Shown: positions 1 through 10,337 of the stretch, piece after piece
Numbering within the stretch: position 1 is the first letter of the stretch
Layout: each line of letters starts with the position of its first letter
Source: Plutella xylostella
Lineage: Eukaryota; Arthropoda; Insecta; Lepidoptera; Plutellidae
Direction: 5' to 3'
Length of the DNA: 64,000 nt
Assembly (NCBI RefSeq): GCF_932276165.1
Contig: NC_063997.1
Location: 10,612,001-10,676,000 of the forward strand
Notes under the pieces: model-generated
Told to the model about the DNA's origin: nothing
What the model saw: only the letters and a program-made list of their open reading frames with translations
Databases searched by the model: none
Translations under genes and position numbers: made by a program

Positions 1-329
1 ATAATGATGACGCGTACCGTATGCAAGTCCAGTACAGATACATAAATAAATCCTTTAATAAGGGCTCCTAGGTTATTTTGCTGCAAGGAAACATTATTTT
101 ATTTTTTTAAAGGATTTAAGGTTACTTCTTTTCCATGGCCCATTCGATTTTTTCTGTTTATTTTTTTAAGTCACAAATATAGGATATAAATTTACAAAAG
201 GTGGGCTTATTCCTAAAAGCATTATTTACCAGACAACCTAAGAGTACTAGTAACCTAAGAAACTAGTAAAAAGGTGTGCAAAAAAAATAGTATGAAAGAA
301 AAAAGCATGAAAAACAATCTGTTCACTTG
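1..329. other. AT-rich non-coding; LINE 3'-end remnant
   Basis: No open frame or splice-flanked exon is visible. At about 165-235 there is a segment ending in AGGTGGGCTTATTCC that recurs, diverged, near 5440-5545, 13640-13725 and 51435-51500. On the minus strand it reads like the 3' end of a LINE (GGCAATAAGCCCACCTTT followed by an A-rich tail). This is a family inference from the recurrence inside the window. Confidence 0.4.
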
Positions 330-720
330 ATAGTATACCACGCCACTAGGCCGCCGGCCGGCTGTATCTGAGTCAATCCGGGATTACGTACCGGCAAGTC
401 TTCGCCCGCTCGCCTCAGTCTGACGCTAATATTGTTTAGTCATTTAGTCGGTGATCTGTTTGTGTTTACCAAGTATTTGGGTTGAAATATTTACACATAT
501 TATAGAGAGGTTTTTAATTGGAGTGCTCGTTAGTGATTTGGTAAATATTTATTTGTTAATTGCGAGTTTTGATTTGTTTGCAGTGTTTTTGGCAACCCTT
601 TAATTTTCGGTAACGGCTGCTATTCTATTTCAGAGAGTATTTGTGTAGTTTCATATTTTATTCTCGCTTGTGTGAATATCTGTGTAAAGGAAAATGCTTT
701 GTCGGAAATCAGTTAAACCG
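330..720 (+). promoter_or_regulatory. possible promoter and 5'UTR exon
   Basis: A short GC-rich island at about 340-425 (GCCGCCGGCCGGC) interrupts AT-rich DNA and ends in CTCAGTCTGAC, which contains an arthropod initiator-like TCAGT. About 280 bases downstream, ATG at 693 opens a 9-codon stretch that ends at a weak donor-like CCG/GTAGGC. Joining that donor to the acceptor at 6371 would put the next exon out of frame, so it does not simply belong to the exons at 6372 and 7775. It could be a promoter for another transcript or a chance GC island. Confidence 0.2.
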
Positions 721-2062
721 GTAGGCTGCGATACTCTTAAAACTCCATCTTTTGAGTTAAGCATGTTACATTCTCATCTTTGAAAATGAAATAAACTTCT
801 TAAAAAAAACAGCAGGTATTTCCTAAAAGTTCTATAAAAAAACATGATATTAATATTTTATTTTTAGAACGTAAATTTCATAATAACACCTATAATAATT
901 TATATAACTATACCTAGTTATTTTTATTATTTAATCACCTTCTTATACGTTACATTTTGCAAAAAAACACTATGATATCTGCATTATCGATATCACTTCG
1001 GATCGTGACAGTACCTCTCTTTATTTTAAAAAACCTAAAGCTAAGATTTTCCTACTTTCTCCGTTAAAAGAACAAAAGAGTATTCATTCGTATCTCACGA
1101 TACTATTGTTTTTATTATTCTTTTTTTTATTTATTTGTCTACCTTTATTATTGTAGGCTGCATATTCTATACTTGCCTAACAACAAATATTATTATTATT
1201 AAATCGTCATCACATCCTAGTCCTCTCACAAAGAGTAGCGCTACACTCTGTCCATGGCCTACCTTATGTTGTGTCTAGAATTTCCGAAAACCGTAAAACA
1301 ATAATGTTGTTCAGTTAATTTTCACTACCTTTCACTTTACTATAAGTACCTAATTACTGTACTTTGGCAAAACCCTGAATACTGTACAGCGAAAAACGAT
1401 AATTTTCATACTTACTATGATTATTTACACATGCAGATACATTGCGCCCTACGTTTCATAAAAAACATTGCGGCTCTTCCGGCTTTTCTGCCATTTTAAA
1501 AGTCAGTTAACGGCAATAATGAAAACTGGCCATTTCCCGCGGTCAAATTCATTTTGTCTCTCAATGCAGTTGGTTCATTTTATTTGCATGAATTTTATTG
1601 CCACATTTGAGATATATAATGGCCTATGACAGTTTGTTTGCGGATGTGTCTGTGTATTGCAGTTGCCGCACCTAAACTTGTCAGAAACGTAGGTATACGG
1701 CCTAAATATATAGCCGAAAGTGAAACAAAGTATCTCGTGTAGTTTTAACCGTTTTGTATCAATGAACCTATTACCGTGTGAATATTATTCGTTCATCTAA
1801 ATAAATAGTCAGAGTTAAGTACCCGATACCTATTTTAACTTAAAAGTTAAAACACAAATCCCTAACTAAAAACACTACTTACCTCAAAGATTTTACTGGA
1901 TCCCAGTTAAAATCTGTTTCGCGTCGCCGCCACTTACAATTTAATTTAGCCGCATTCTCGCTGCAACACGCTGTATAATCTGTAACCCGCCTCGACGTGG
2001 TCCATCTATTTCAATTTGCAACAGTCGGGTGTAAGCCGGGGCATCTCGGGTTCGTCACGTCC
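721..2062. other. non-coding AT-rich stretch
   Basis: No exon, RNA gene or clear transposon end was found. The stretch is AT-rich with short homopolymer runs. GC content rises near 1900-2060, next to the fold-back element that follows. Confidence 0.5.
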
Positions 2063-2420
2063 CCAGGAGGGTCACTCTGGCCATGTAGCACGGGGCGCTA
2101 ATAAGACGTGACAAAAGTTCTCCGTCGCGCTTGCTCTTGAGGCAGGGCGAAGTGAGTGAGAGCGATGCAAAACTTTTGTCACGTCTTAAATGCGTCCCGT
2201 ACTAGCCCTTCCGAACGAACGAACGAGAATTGTCACGCAATGGGCACGACTAGTACAACGAGATAGACCCGTGGTTAGCGCAGGGCTCTGAAGCTTCTGA
2301 AAAACAAAAGTGCAGCGCTAACTAACTAGGTATATAGTACTCCATCTCTTTGTATTAAGCGTGCCAATTGCGAGTGAAATCTCGTTCATTCGTTCGGCGA
2401 TTCAGAGAGTGACCCCCCAG
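2063..2420. mobile_element. fold-back MITE (GGGTCACTCT family, copy A)
   Basis: The ends are inverted repeats: CCAGGAGGGTCACTCT on the left and, inverted, AGAGTGACCCCCCAG on the right. The two arms pair over most of their length: ACGAACGAACGAGAATTGTC on the left matches the inverted right arm with a few changes, and the centre is the palindrome GAAGCTTC. Shared core words (CAACGAGATAG, GTGGTTAGCGCAG) recur in copies at 26892, 38516, 45983 and 47713. It has no coding capacity. A different element is inserted in its left arm at 2086-2203. It is probably mobilised in trans by an unseen transposase. Confidence 0.75.
2086..2203. mobile_element. MITE nested inside the fold-back element
   Basis: About 118 bp with long inverted ends. 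AAGACGTGACAAAAGT on the left and ACTTTTGTCACGTCTT on the right are perfect inverses, and the outermost TAGCACGGGGC and inverted TAGTACGGGAC continue the pairing. It interrupts the left arm of the surrounding fold-back element, whose pairing resumes immediately after it. It must therefore be the younger insertion. No ORF. Confidence 0.7.
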
Positions 2421-2680
2421 ATTTCAGCACTTACCGTGTTTTATAACTACGTAATTCTATACTTTTTACGAATATTATAAACGTAAAAGTTAAGTATTAT
2501 ATGGATGGATGAATTTAGGGTGTCCTTCCAGAATTAGCCTTCCTTAAGAAATGATACTGATAAAATATGTTAACACTGTACCTACATGTGTACATACACA
2601 TAAAGTTAATCTATACTTGTCAAAGGCTAGCGGGGCTTAACCTGGTCAGAGGCACTTTAACTGCACTTAATTACCACTTA

Positions 2681-2798
2681 TGGTGGGTTGCACCATTTAA
2701 CTTTAACTATTACAGACGTCAAATCTCTTGAAAATTGATCTGTCTCGCCAAGAGATTTGACGTTTGTCATAGTTAAAGTTAAATGGTGCAACCCACCC
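2681..2798. mobile_element. PIF/Harbinger-like MITE
   Basis: A 118-bp near-palindrome. TGGTGGGTTGCACC on the left and GGTGCAACCCACCC on the right are inverted ends, and the pairing continues through CATTTAACTTTAACTAT to AAATCTCTT. It is flanked on both sides by TTA. A 3-bp TWA target duplication and GC-rich ends of this type are typical of PIF/Harbinger elements. It has no coding capacity. A fragment of the same family may lie near 62390 (CATTTAACTTTAACTCTGCA). Confidence 0.75.
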
Positions 2799-2939
2799 TT
2801 AGAGTATACTTAATCTACAGAAATAAACATTCAGCGAGAGCGCCTGATTCTTATTGGTATGTAATATTCAGGTTGGAATTTTATCTCTGACTTTCCTGTT
2901 CTCTCAGAAAATGAGATTATTGAGCAGTACCACCATAGA

Positions 2940-3058
2940 ATAACAAGTAAGATAAGATAAGACATTCTTTATTTGCACACAAAAATATGGACAACAATAC
3001 AAAACTTAATCTAACACATATGTACAAATGGCGGTCTTATCGCTACAAGTACAGTCTA
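2940..3058 (-). mobile_element. LINE 3'-end remnant
   Basis: Read on the minus strand, the segment runs GCGATAAGACCGCCATTTGT, then a T/A-rich 3'UTR, then CAAATAAAG and a tail of repeated TCTTATCT units. That arrangement is typical of the 3' end of a jockey-type non-LTR retrotransposon. Only the 3' end is present, as expected of a strongly 5'-truncated insertion. Confidence 0.5.
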
Positions 3059-3130
3059 TGGTACCACTATAACTACAGGGTGTCCCTCCGTTAAAGTGCG
3101 TATCCAAAAGATGCACACTACTGTTACCAT

Positions 3131-3224
3131 ACTCTGGCGAAAAGTGGGTGCAGCAATGCACCTCTGCCTACCCCGCAAGGGAGTACATTAGTACAAGGCG
3201 TGAGTGCGTGTTTTTTTTTTTTTT
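3131..3224 (+). mobile_element. 5'-truncated tRNA-derived SINE
   Basis: The sequence ACTCTGGCGAAAAGTGGGTG through GGCGTGAGTGCGTG and a T-run matches the 3' part of the full SINEs at 43961 and 34852. It is bounded by perfect 12-bp direct repeats, TACTGTTACCAT at 3119-3130 and 3225-3236. This is the footprint of target-primed integration of a truncated copy. The tRNA-like head is missing. Confidence 0.85.
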
Positions 3225-3358
3225 TACTGTTACCATTGCATTACAAGTGCACTGCGCCTGATTTTAAGTACATGCACTACTTATAAATAGTGTAAGAAAT
3301 AAATAAAAATATTAAATACTCGTCAATCTAAACAACTGATGCTTTTAAAAAATATATA

Positions 3359-3560
3359 TACACTCACGGGCAATGAATTAGCTCCATTCAGAAAATCATC
3401 AAATTACTCCTAAACGGAAAAAACTAACTTAATGATGCCTTCTGCAATATTTAAGTACATTTAACGGTATCAGAATATTCCTAACTATAAACATAAATTT
3501 AACATTTTGTTCAAATTTTCTACTGAATGTTGTAAAACTGTTTCTTTGCACGTGAGTGTA
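3359..3560. mobile_element. MITE with TACACTCACGGG ends
   Basis: The left end TACACTCACGGGCAATGA and the right end TTGCACGTGAGTGTA are inverted repeats. The inner words AAATTACTCCTAAACGGAAA and ATTTAACGG recur in other copies (19785, 33348). About 200 bp, non-coding, with TA at both borders as in Tc1/mariner-type non-autonomous elements. Confidence 0.7.
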
Positions 3561-3657
3561 TTTACGTTCTAATTTTGATCTCCTTACAAATTTTGTCGGT
3601 CGTGTAACTCTTTAGTATGGCGAGCAACACCCTGTATTAACACGGGAGCTATGTGTG

Positions 3658-3875
3658 TACAGCGCGACAAACTTATCTGTTCCGGAGAGAGTGAACTAAG
3701 TTGATCCATATCTCATTACTTACTTATGTATTATATGTATATTGATATAGATTAGATGGGTTTATAAAAACCGCAAGGGCAAATTACCACTACGGGAAAA
3801 CATAAAATCTTATAGAATGAAGAAATATTAGACATTTAGAGCTCTCACCGGAACGGATAAGTTTGTGGCACTGTA
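3658..3875. mobile_element. MITE with TACAGTGCGACAAAC ends, copy 1
   Basis: ACAAACTTATCTGTTCCGG on the left and its inverse CCGGAACGGATAAGTTTGT on the right define a 218-bp element. The interior shares ATATCTCATTACTTACT, GATTAGATGGGTTTAT and AAATCTTATAGAATGAAGAA with the copy at 56471-56687, which lies in the opposite orientation. No coding capacity. Confidence 0.75.
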
Positions 3876-6371
3876 ATATTCGTGTAGGTAGCCCCTGCAT
3901 TTCATTGGTTGCACAACTTCGGCTAACTCCGGCGGCAGTCGCTGCGGGATAAATGGAGTGCACGTATCTACGAAATTCAGGACGTTTCAATATGGATGAG
4001 CCCTATTTAATGTCAGGCTGAGACGTCCGTAGTCGCCATAATGTCGGTGGTAGTGTTTACTGAACTTTTTCACTTATTATTTTATTTTATTCTTTCAATC
4101 TAAAAGTATTTATATTTATGGGTTATCATGTATTGTAAACGAATCATTGTGGCTTTTTACCCGACTGCCGAAGGAGAAGGGTAATGTTTTTAATTTGAGA
4201 AATATTTTTTTAATGAAACCTTTATGATTTGATAACAATAACTTTATCTTTCCAATTTTCATGATTATTTATTTATTTATTTAAGAAAACTTATAGCCAA
4301 CACATTTATTATATATAGTAAAAAGTAAAAAACAAAAAGCCAATTAAAACGTTTTCACTAATAGCTTACAAATTAAAAAAGCCAGGGAAGCCGCTGTTTG
4401 TACAACCAATTACGAATAAAATTAAAACCTACATTCTTAAAGGTAAGATAATAGCAACACAAAAAAAAAATAGATTTAGATATAATCTTACTTGATAGGT
4501 AAATTGCTGAAAAACTCAATAAGACATCAAGACAAGACTCTTTTTTTTCAGTGCGAGTATCTCTGCAACGTCCACCCCATTTCTTTTCACAGTTGCACCA
4601 TCGATCAATCAGTGTCTTTAGTACAGAACTGACAAAACCTTGATCTTTCCCAGTATCCGCCTCTACTTTATGTGGTTAGGATAAGAGCGATTTTTTTCCG
4701 CCTCTCTTGATGAAGGTTTTCTCGGTATTCTATTTGACCATCGGCACTGTTTAAGCTTTAATGGAAAATGGCTGGACACTTTCCGGAAGATTTAATAAAC
4801 TTTGAGAACCATTGATTTAGCTCTTTTATCAATTTTTTTGTTTCTTATTTCATTCAGTTACTCTTTGAATTCAAAGGGAAAGATGCTTGAGGAGTTTCTT
4901 TCGACATTTCTGCTCCTCAATGACTTAACCTTTGTGAAATGGTGGTAGACCATTGAACTTATATTACTAGCGGTGTAGTACATTATACATCAATGTGTTA
5001 GACTAATAATATTGACGATAAAACAATAATTCAAAAAATTTACGTTGAATAAATGATATTCTATTCTATTCTTGTATAAAACTTTGATAAGTTTAAAACA
5101 TTTATGAAATGCTACCAACGTATGCAGTTAGCTCCGACAGGAAAGCTAAAATAAAATAGAAATTGCAATAGTTAGTCATGGAACTATGTTTTAATAAATG
5201 AACTTCCTAAGCTAATGAAACAATTTTCTCGGATATGAAAGTTAGTAGCGTTTAAAACCTAGGCTTAGCTTAGCTGATGGCTTATGTTATAAGCTTTTCC
5301 ATTTTTAATCGAATATTACTGAGCAATGTTATGTGGCTTACTGAGCAATAAGTATAGGTATATAGGTATTAAGTTATTGACACATCTAGACTATATCAAG
5401 CCTATCTTGTAATAGTTGTAATGCTTCTAAGTGTTTCATCTTTTATTTATGCACTTTATTGTGTGCACAGTTACAAAAAGTTACATAGTTACAAGTTAAA
5501 TAAGTATACAAAGGTGGGCTTATTGCCAAAATCAGCTCTTCTGTTATTGAAATAAGTACTTAATCATTCCTAATTAATTGTTGACCACTGTTTAACTGGA
5601 GCAATTATATTTTTACTTGTCTGAAACATATAAGTGAAAACTTGTAATTGGCTATCTATCATTATTTCAAAATTCTTATGTAAAACAAATTAGCTGCAAG
5701 TTTTCCTATAATAAATAAATAAATAAATAAAATGCAATTTCTTCCAACCAACCTTTGATCGGTGGAAAACTAAGGCAAACATATGATTTTCTTTTACTTG
5801 GACCAAAGGCTTCGGCGCGCTCTAGGAAAGTAAACCTGTTAGAAAGGGTCCACTTACGATTGCTCACAGTAAGGTTGTAGCTACACTAAGGGTACACCTA
5901 CTTATGTACTTTTACCTACTTCAAACGTTTGTATCTGCTGAGTAGCCTTAATTTCGTTACATTGCAGATTACAAAGTACTCACATTTTTGCTTATCCAAA
6001 GTAAGTAAGTTCTTGTTGGACTTTAAAGGATTCTTCAAATCTATCTTTATTTATATATTTTTTTTATCAAAGACATAGAAAAACATAATTAAATATTATC
6101 AAAGTGAATGTTGTTATAGGTGCAATACATATGCATTCGGTATTGTGAAACTTTCAGGTATCCACGATTATTACGGTTATTGCGAAACATCCCGTTAAAA
6201 AACAGACGAAATTTGACTTGCATTGCACAAGATGTAATAGGAGCCCGTCGTCGGTACCGAAAAAACTGGCTAACAACCAAATCCCACCAATCCTTCCAGC
6301 ACTTAGCATTTTCCATTGAAAACACGATTAAAATCATCCTTAAATTCACTTATCCTATCATTTCTTTTCAG
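3876..6371. other. non-coding stretch upstream of the first exon
   Basis: No exon is seen. ATTTATTTATTTATTT occurs at about 4266. A minus-strand LINE 3' remnant lies at about 5440-5545 (CAATAAAGTGCATAAATAAA read on the minus strand). A TAAA/AATA microsatellite occurs near 5711. If the gene begins further upstream, this is intron. The last 20 bases (CATTTCTTTTCAG) form a good pyrimidine-rich splice acceptor. Confidence 0.5.
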
Positions 6372-6606
6372 AATCCACCCCGTTCGACATTCGAAATGCC
6401 GCGACAATAGTTCCAATTTCAAAAACCGGAAGCAGCATGGGCAGCGGGCTCAGTAGCGCCGCCAGCCGGAAGTGGTCGACCGGAAAGCGAAAGAAAGAGC
6501 GGGAAACGCCCAATCATGCGGAGTCTTCGCGGGTGCTGTTTCTGCTATACCTGATCCATAGGACGTGGAATGTCGTACTTGAGCATGTAGATACGAAGAG
6601 TGGGAG
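6372..6606 (+). CDS. internal coding exon of an unrecognised gene (exon a)
   Basis: 235 bp between an acceptor (TTTCTTTTCAG) and a donor (GGGAG/GTGAGG). Read with two leading bases, it is open for 77 codons and leaves two bases (AG). The predicted peptide begins STPFDIRNAATIVPISKTGS. It then has a basic serine-rich stretch (SRKWSTGKRKKERE, roughly residues 31-44 of the exon) and a hydrophobic helix-like stretch (RVLFLLYLIHRTWNVVLEHV, about 53-72). The exon is clearly richer in GC than its surroundings. Its split codon AG+A joins in frame with the exon at 7775. An in-frame ATG at 6438 could be a start if the upstream part is 5'UTR. I do not recognise the family. The basic patch suggests a cytoplasmic or nuclear protein, but that is only inference. 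Confidence 0.6.
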
Positions 6607-7344
6607 GTGAGGATTGGATATTTGTACCTCTAATAATATGCCTGTAATGTAAAGTTGACGTTTATTTGTAACGTTAATGTTGTCAGCAAAAATTACGTAC
6701 AGGCCCGGCACTAATAAGTTACATATTTTATTTGTGCCTCCTACTGGATATAATCTATTATAATCTTTACTTATTTAAATATATTATAATGACTGCCATT
6801 TAGAAAAACATCTGAATATCTTGATTTTTAACTAACTGTTACAACCTTTTCCCACGAGTTCGTAGGTAAATAGTAAATAGTCTATGTCACTCTGAAGGCT
6901 CCAAAATATTACACTCGTCAAATAATGATTTTATTCAGACGAATCAAACTATCGTTTTTACCATTTTCCGTTGATGACGGTGAAGGCCCAACTTTCCGCT
7001 TCACGAAATAAGTCTGTAAAAACAAATAAAAACCTACGTACTTGTGCAATTTAAGGTCATTCTGTACTCTCTAACACCTCAAAGTCAGTTTATTAAAAGT
7101 AAATACCTACTGGAACCTACCTGAGGATTTAGCACTTACTAAGTAATAAATTGTGGATATTTAATACTGCTAGTCTCCGGATTCCATTCAAAACTAGAGA
7201 CTTTTATCTTTTATGGTAATGAAGTCGTGTTTAAGGATCCACATAACATAAACGCAGTAACAGAGTATTTAAATGTATATTTTCCTCCCTTTCATTTCTT
7301 TAGTATACACATACACATCTCTGATAGGTTATTTAGTATGAAAC

Positions 7345-7465
7345 ACGAGCCCTGGCCTGATGAGATCAACCCCGGAGTGTGGTGGCGCACAAAGAACGAG
7401 GCCTAAGCCCAGCAGTTGGTGGACAGTAGTGGACACAGCAGGCTGATGATGATGAGTCGCAGTCA
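7345..7465 (+). mobile_element. LINE (RTE-type) 3'-end remnant
   Basis: The stretch AAAGAACGAGGCCTAAGCCC, then AGCAGTTGG, ending in CAGGCTGATGATGATGA, is the typical 3' end of lepidopteran RTE-like LINEs (a final 'CCCAGCAG...' segment followed by a GAT repeat tail). No coding part remains. A matching antisense tail (ATCATCATCATCATTATCAGCC) begins at 63968 at the end of the window. Confidence 0.5.
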
Positions 7466-7552
7466 CACCATAATCTCCAAAAGTGGCAGTCATGAGGCTT
7501 GTCATAACTTGTTTTTTTTTCGGGTATAAATTCCCTTTCTTATCCTTAGTCC

Positions 7553-7728
7553 GTTTGTCCACCGGACACCGCCGTCACCGTCACGTCACGAGAACGAGAT
7601 TATTTCAGGCTGACTTTAGTATGACTTGATGGCGTCGTGACGGATGTGCGGTGGAGACGCGGCTAAGTAAAATGTACTTCAGCGCCATCATCTCGTTCTC
7701 GTGACGTGACGCTGTGTGGTGGACAAAC
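7553..7728. mobile_element. MITE with GTTTGTCCACC ends, inside the intron
   Basis: GTTTGTCCACC at the left end and GGTGGACAAAC at the right end are perfect inverses. Further in, GTCACGTCACGAGAACGAGA pairs perfectly with TCTCGTTCTCGTGACGTGAC. About 176 bp, GC-rich and non-coding. It could form a long hairpin in the pre-mRNA next to the acceptor of exon b. Confidence 0.75.
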
Positions 7729-7774
7729 GCTCCTATTCTCCGTTGTTAACTAAGTTTCCTCCTCCTCCCACTAG

Positions 7775-7918
7775 ATGGCGCGGGTCACGCACGGTGCCGA
7801 CGAGCGCGGGCGGCAAGGACTCCGTGAGCCTGGTGTCGGACGGCTCCGAGGGCTCCAGCTACAGCCAGTGCAGCTGCAGCTACTGCCGCCTGCGACAGTG
7901 CGCCGATCATTGTGTCAG
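7775..7918 (+). CDS. internal coding exon of the same unrecognised gene (exon b)
   Basis: 144 bp between the acceptor CCTCCTCCCACTAG and the donor GTGTCAG/GTAAAT. One base completes the split codon (AG/A, Arg), then 47 codons stay open, then AG is left over, so the exon is phase 2 in and phase 2 out. The peptide begins WRGSRTVPTSAGGKDS, continues SVSLVSDGSEGSS, and ends in a cysteine cluster CSCSYCRLRQCADHC. Third positions are mostly G/C, which contrasts sharply with the AT-rich flanks and supports real coding. The cysteine spacing could bind a metal or be structural, but I cannot name a domain. The next exon should begin with one base completing AGN. I found no convincing candidate for it in the window. 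Confidence 0.65.
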
Positions 7919-8579
7919 GTAAATAATATAATGAGAACACAATTAAAATTTAAAACTACCTGCTGAGTAATAGCGAGCGAAAAACCTGCAAAATGTAGTG
8001 TGGATGCACGGTTATGCTATACAGAGTATACAGTATCATGGTATAGATTTTAACAAATTATTTTACAACGCCATCTAGCGATGTTTAGTTGAACTGCGCA
8101 GTTGAGGAGACTTTTACTTTTTGCCTCCTACTAAACGAGCAACGGCAACGTAGTTTGTTAGCTCAGAAATAAGTTTCGTTTATAGTCACCAGATGGCGTA
8201 CTAGGTTTTCATTTCAGTAAAAAGAAAATGCAGTTTTCGATGTTGTATTAAACGATTGTCGTTTTGAAGTCGAATAATCATAGGTCATACTGTATTATTT
8301 AAGACGAATTTTAGACTATCGGTATATAAAATTTTAGGTGAATCGGTCATTCAATTATTGTGCAGTTAATGTACAGTTGGAAGTAATAAATATTATTATA
8401 CATATTATAGTAGGTAATAATAGTATATACTTAGATAAAAATGAAGGCATACTTCCATCTTTATCGCGTACATTTTATTAAATTAAGCATTTATGATCTG
8501 TATATAAATGATCGATTTGATTATGAAAAATTTCATTAACTTCATATGCTCCAAATAAAATCTAAAACTCAGCATTCAC

Positions 8580-8655
8580 CAATTGAAATGAAATGAAATC
8601 GTTTATTTTTCGACGTAGAATATTGTAGACGACGTAGAATTACTTGTCAATTCTA
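8580..8655 (-). mobile_element. LINE 3' tail with an ATTTC repeat, copy 1
   Basis: GAAATGAAATGAAATCGTTT followed by ATTTTTCGACGTAGAAT, then GAATTACTTGTCAA, recurs at 37455-37530 and 41743-41835. On the minus strand this is a short 3'UTR ending in AAATAAACGATTTCATTTC, that is, a LINE 3' end with an ATTTC-repeat tail. This copy has an internal duplication of GACGTAGAAT. Confidence 0.5.
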
Positions 8656-8751
8656 CTGTAAGTACCTACTCTGGTACATTAGACTAGCATGTTTTGTGAT
8701 AATTGCCTTTATACATAATATAATACCTATATGTATACTAACGACTGTAAT

Positions 8752-8860
8752 CCCCGAAGGGGTAGTCAGAGGTGATTCGCAATTCACCCGCTTTTCGCTG
8801 TACATTTGTACTCACGTGATAGGTCGCGAGTCGCGACCCGTATCGCCATTTTTTAGGAGT
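8752..8860. mobile_element. SINE-like fragment
   Basis: CCCCGAAGGGGTAGTCAGAG at 8752 resembles a 3' module common in lepidopteran SINEs. A shorter match, AAAGGGTAGTCAGAGGTCAT, occurs at about 35342. No tRNA-like head and no target duplication were seen. Confidence 0.3.
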
Positions 8861-9016
8861 ACTTACATTAAAATAAATAAACTTACAAAACGTCTTTAAA
8901 GGGTTACCCGTAGGAATTCTGGGATAGAAGGGATCTTTCAGTTTACGCTTACAATAAACATATAATTTTAATTGGTTTCTTAGCCAAAGATTAATCATAT
9001 CTTTCCTCTTTAGATC

Positions 9017-9161
9017 ATGTTTCACAATGTCTGGATAATTACTACAAGTGCCTGTGGGGTAAAAGAAATGCTGTCACTCTCTGTAATTATGTTTCAGACA
9101 GTGACATACCATATCTTTTATCCCAGAGGTAGCCTTTATCCAGGCATTGTGTACCAGGCCC
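9017..9161. mobile_element. MITE with GTTTCACAATGTCTG ends, copy 1
   Basis: ATGTTTCACAATGTCTGGAT on the left faces ATCCAGGCATTGTGTACCAG on the right (inverted, with a few changes). The interior carries ATGCTGTCACTCTCTGTAAT. The same ends and the same ATGCTGTCACTGTCT core occur at 49078-49195. Non-coding. Confidence 0.65.
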
Positions 9162-9294
9162 TTATAATACTACCTAGAGTAGATAAACAAAACAGTTACC
9201 TATCCTGGAAGTGTATAAATTCAGCAGCTACAATAAATAGCCGATGCAAAGCCCCCAGTAGGCCGCGGTGCTCTGAATAGCCCCGTGTAGCTGT

Positions 9295-9295
<1 letters not shown>

Positions 9296-9330
<35 letters not shown>

Positions 9331-9331
9331 G
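9296..9331. repeat. (CCG)n microsatellite
   Basis: About twelve uninterrupted CCG units in an otherwise AT-rich stretch. It is not inside a supported coding frame. A second tract of the same motif lies at 15751-15779. Confidence 0.9.
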
Positions 9332-10169
9332 CTATCAATGAAGAGTACCGATAGGGGCCTATTCTGGTAACACAAGAGTTGCTGATGCTATTTGTTTGCG
9401 TTCCCAATTGCATTGTTTTAGAAGTGCATGATTATTATAACGACCATGTAATTTGCTCTAATGTGTTATTGTAACTTTCTTTTAATATGTGGTCCTGAAT
9501 TTCAATTATAAAATAATAAAGAATAGCCAAACTTACTTATAACTAGTTGCTCGCAACGCCGCCAATTGCGTATAGCTTAAAACTTGCTAAATGTAGAGTT
9601 AAATAATCATTTTAAACGGAGATGCCGCTATCTCAGCCAGTGGCAAAGAGTTTGCCTACTGGGGATGCAGCCGTAAGCAGTCGTTAAGATAAAGATACAT
9701 TTATTTGGTTCCTCAACAACAACGTGATAATAATAATTATGTAGTTTACCACAGAAAAAAGACAAATGCACCCCTGCTTTAAAGTATAATATACATATAA
9801 AAATTATGCACTTACACTTAGCGTAATAGTATGTAATTTATAAACTTTTCTTATTTTGTAAAACAAACTCAATTACAATGACAACAAAATCCAAAATATT
9901 TTACAAATACCAAAAAATATTGCTATTTTTTACCCGAGAAAAAGTTTTTTACCCTGGAAAAGATAAATAAGTAGGTATACTTATTGTAGGTTAATCGCAA
10001 GATACATAGAAAAAGTAAGTATTATTTTTTGTGTTATTTTTTAATCGATTGTCTCTAGTCCACCTTTGTTAATTCCATAGACTACTTCTAATGCAAATTC
10101 CCTTATAAAGTACCTACCTTAACATCATACCTAATCTTCCACAAATCATTTTAGGTACACACATGTTGT
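9332..10169. other. non-coding AT-rich stretch
   Basis: No exon seen. A possible minus-strand LINE tail lies at about 9690-9735 (AAGATAAAGATACATTTATT). Confidence 0.45.
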
Positions 10170-10337
10170 AGGGTGATTCTTCGAAATTCCATTCTTCGTC
10201 TGATTTATATGGCCATTTTTAAATTTGATATTTAGCTCTATATCGTATGTTTATATGAAAATAGATATAGCAAATAACATATAATTGGAAAGGGCACCCT
10301 TTTTTATCAAGTAGTTTTTGAGTTATTGACGTTACAA

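Larger units (their letters stand above)
3074..3636. mobile_element. possible TACAGGGTGT element holding nested insertions
   Basis: TACAGGGTGT at 3074 and its inverse AACACCCTGTA ending at 3636 match the ends of the MITE family at 46074, 56717 and 55911. Between them lie a truncated SINE (3131-3224) and a MITE with TACACTCACGGG ends (3359-3560). If the two ends belong to one element, it has been hit twice by others. The ends are short, so the pairing could be accidental. Confidence 0.35.
6607..7774 (+). other. intron between the two exons
   Basis: It starts GTGAGG and ends in TTTCCTCCTCCTCCCACTAG, a strong polypyrimidine tract and acceptor. It holds a LINE-type 3' remnant (7345-7465) and a MITE (7553-7728). 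The MITE ends only 46 bases before the splice acceptor. Confidence 0.55.
7919..9013 (+). other. putative intron, AT-rich, with repeat remnants
   Basis: It begins with the donor GTAAAT. It contains a minus-strand LINE tail (about 8580-8655) and a SINE-like fragment (about 8752-8860). No further exon is recognisable. Confidence 0.45.
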
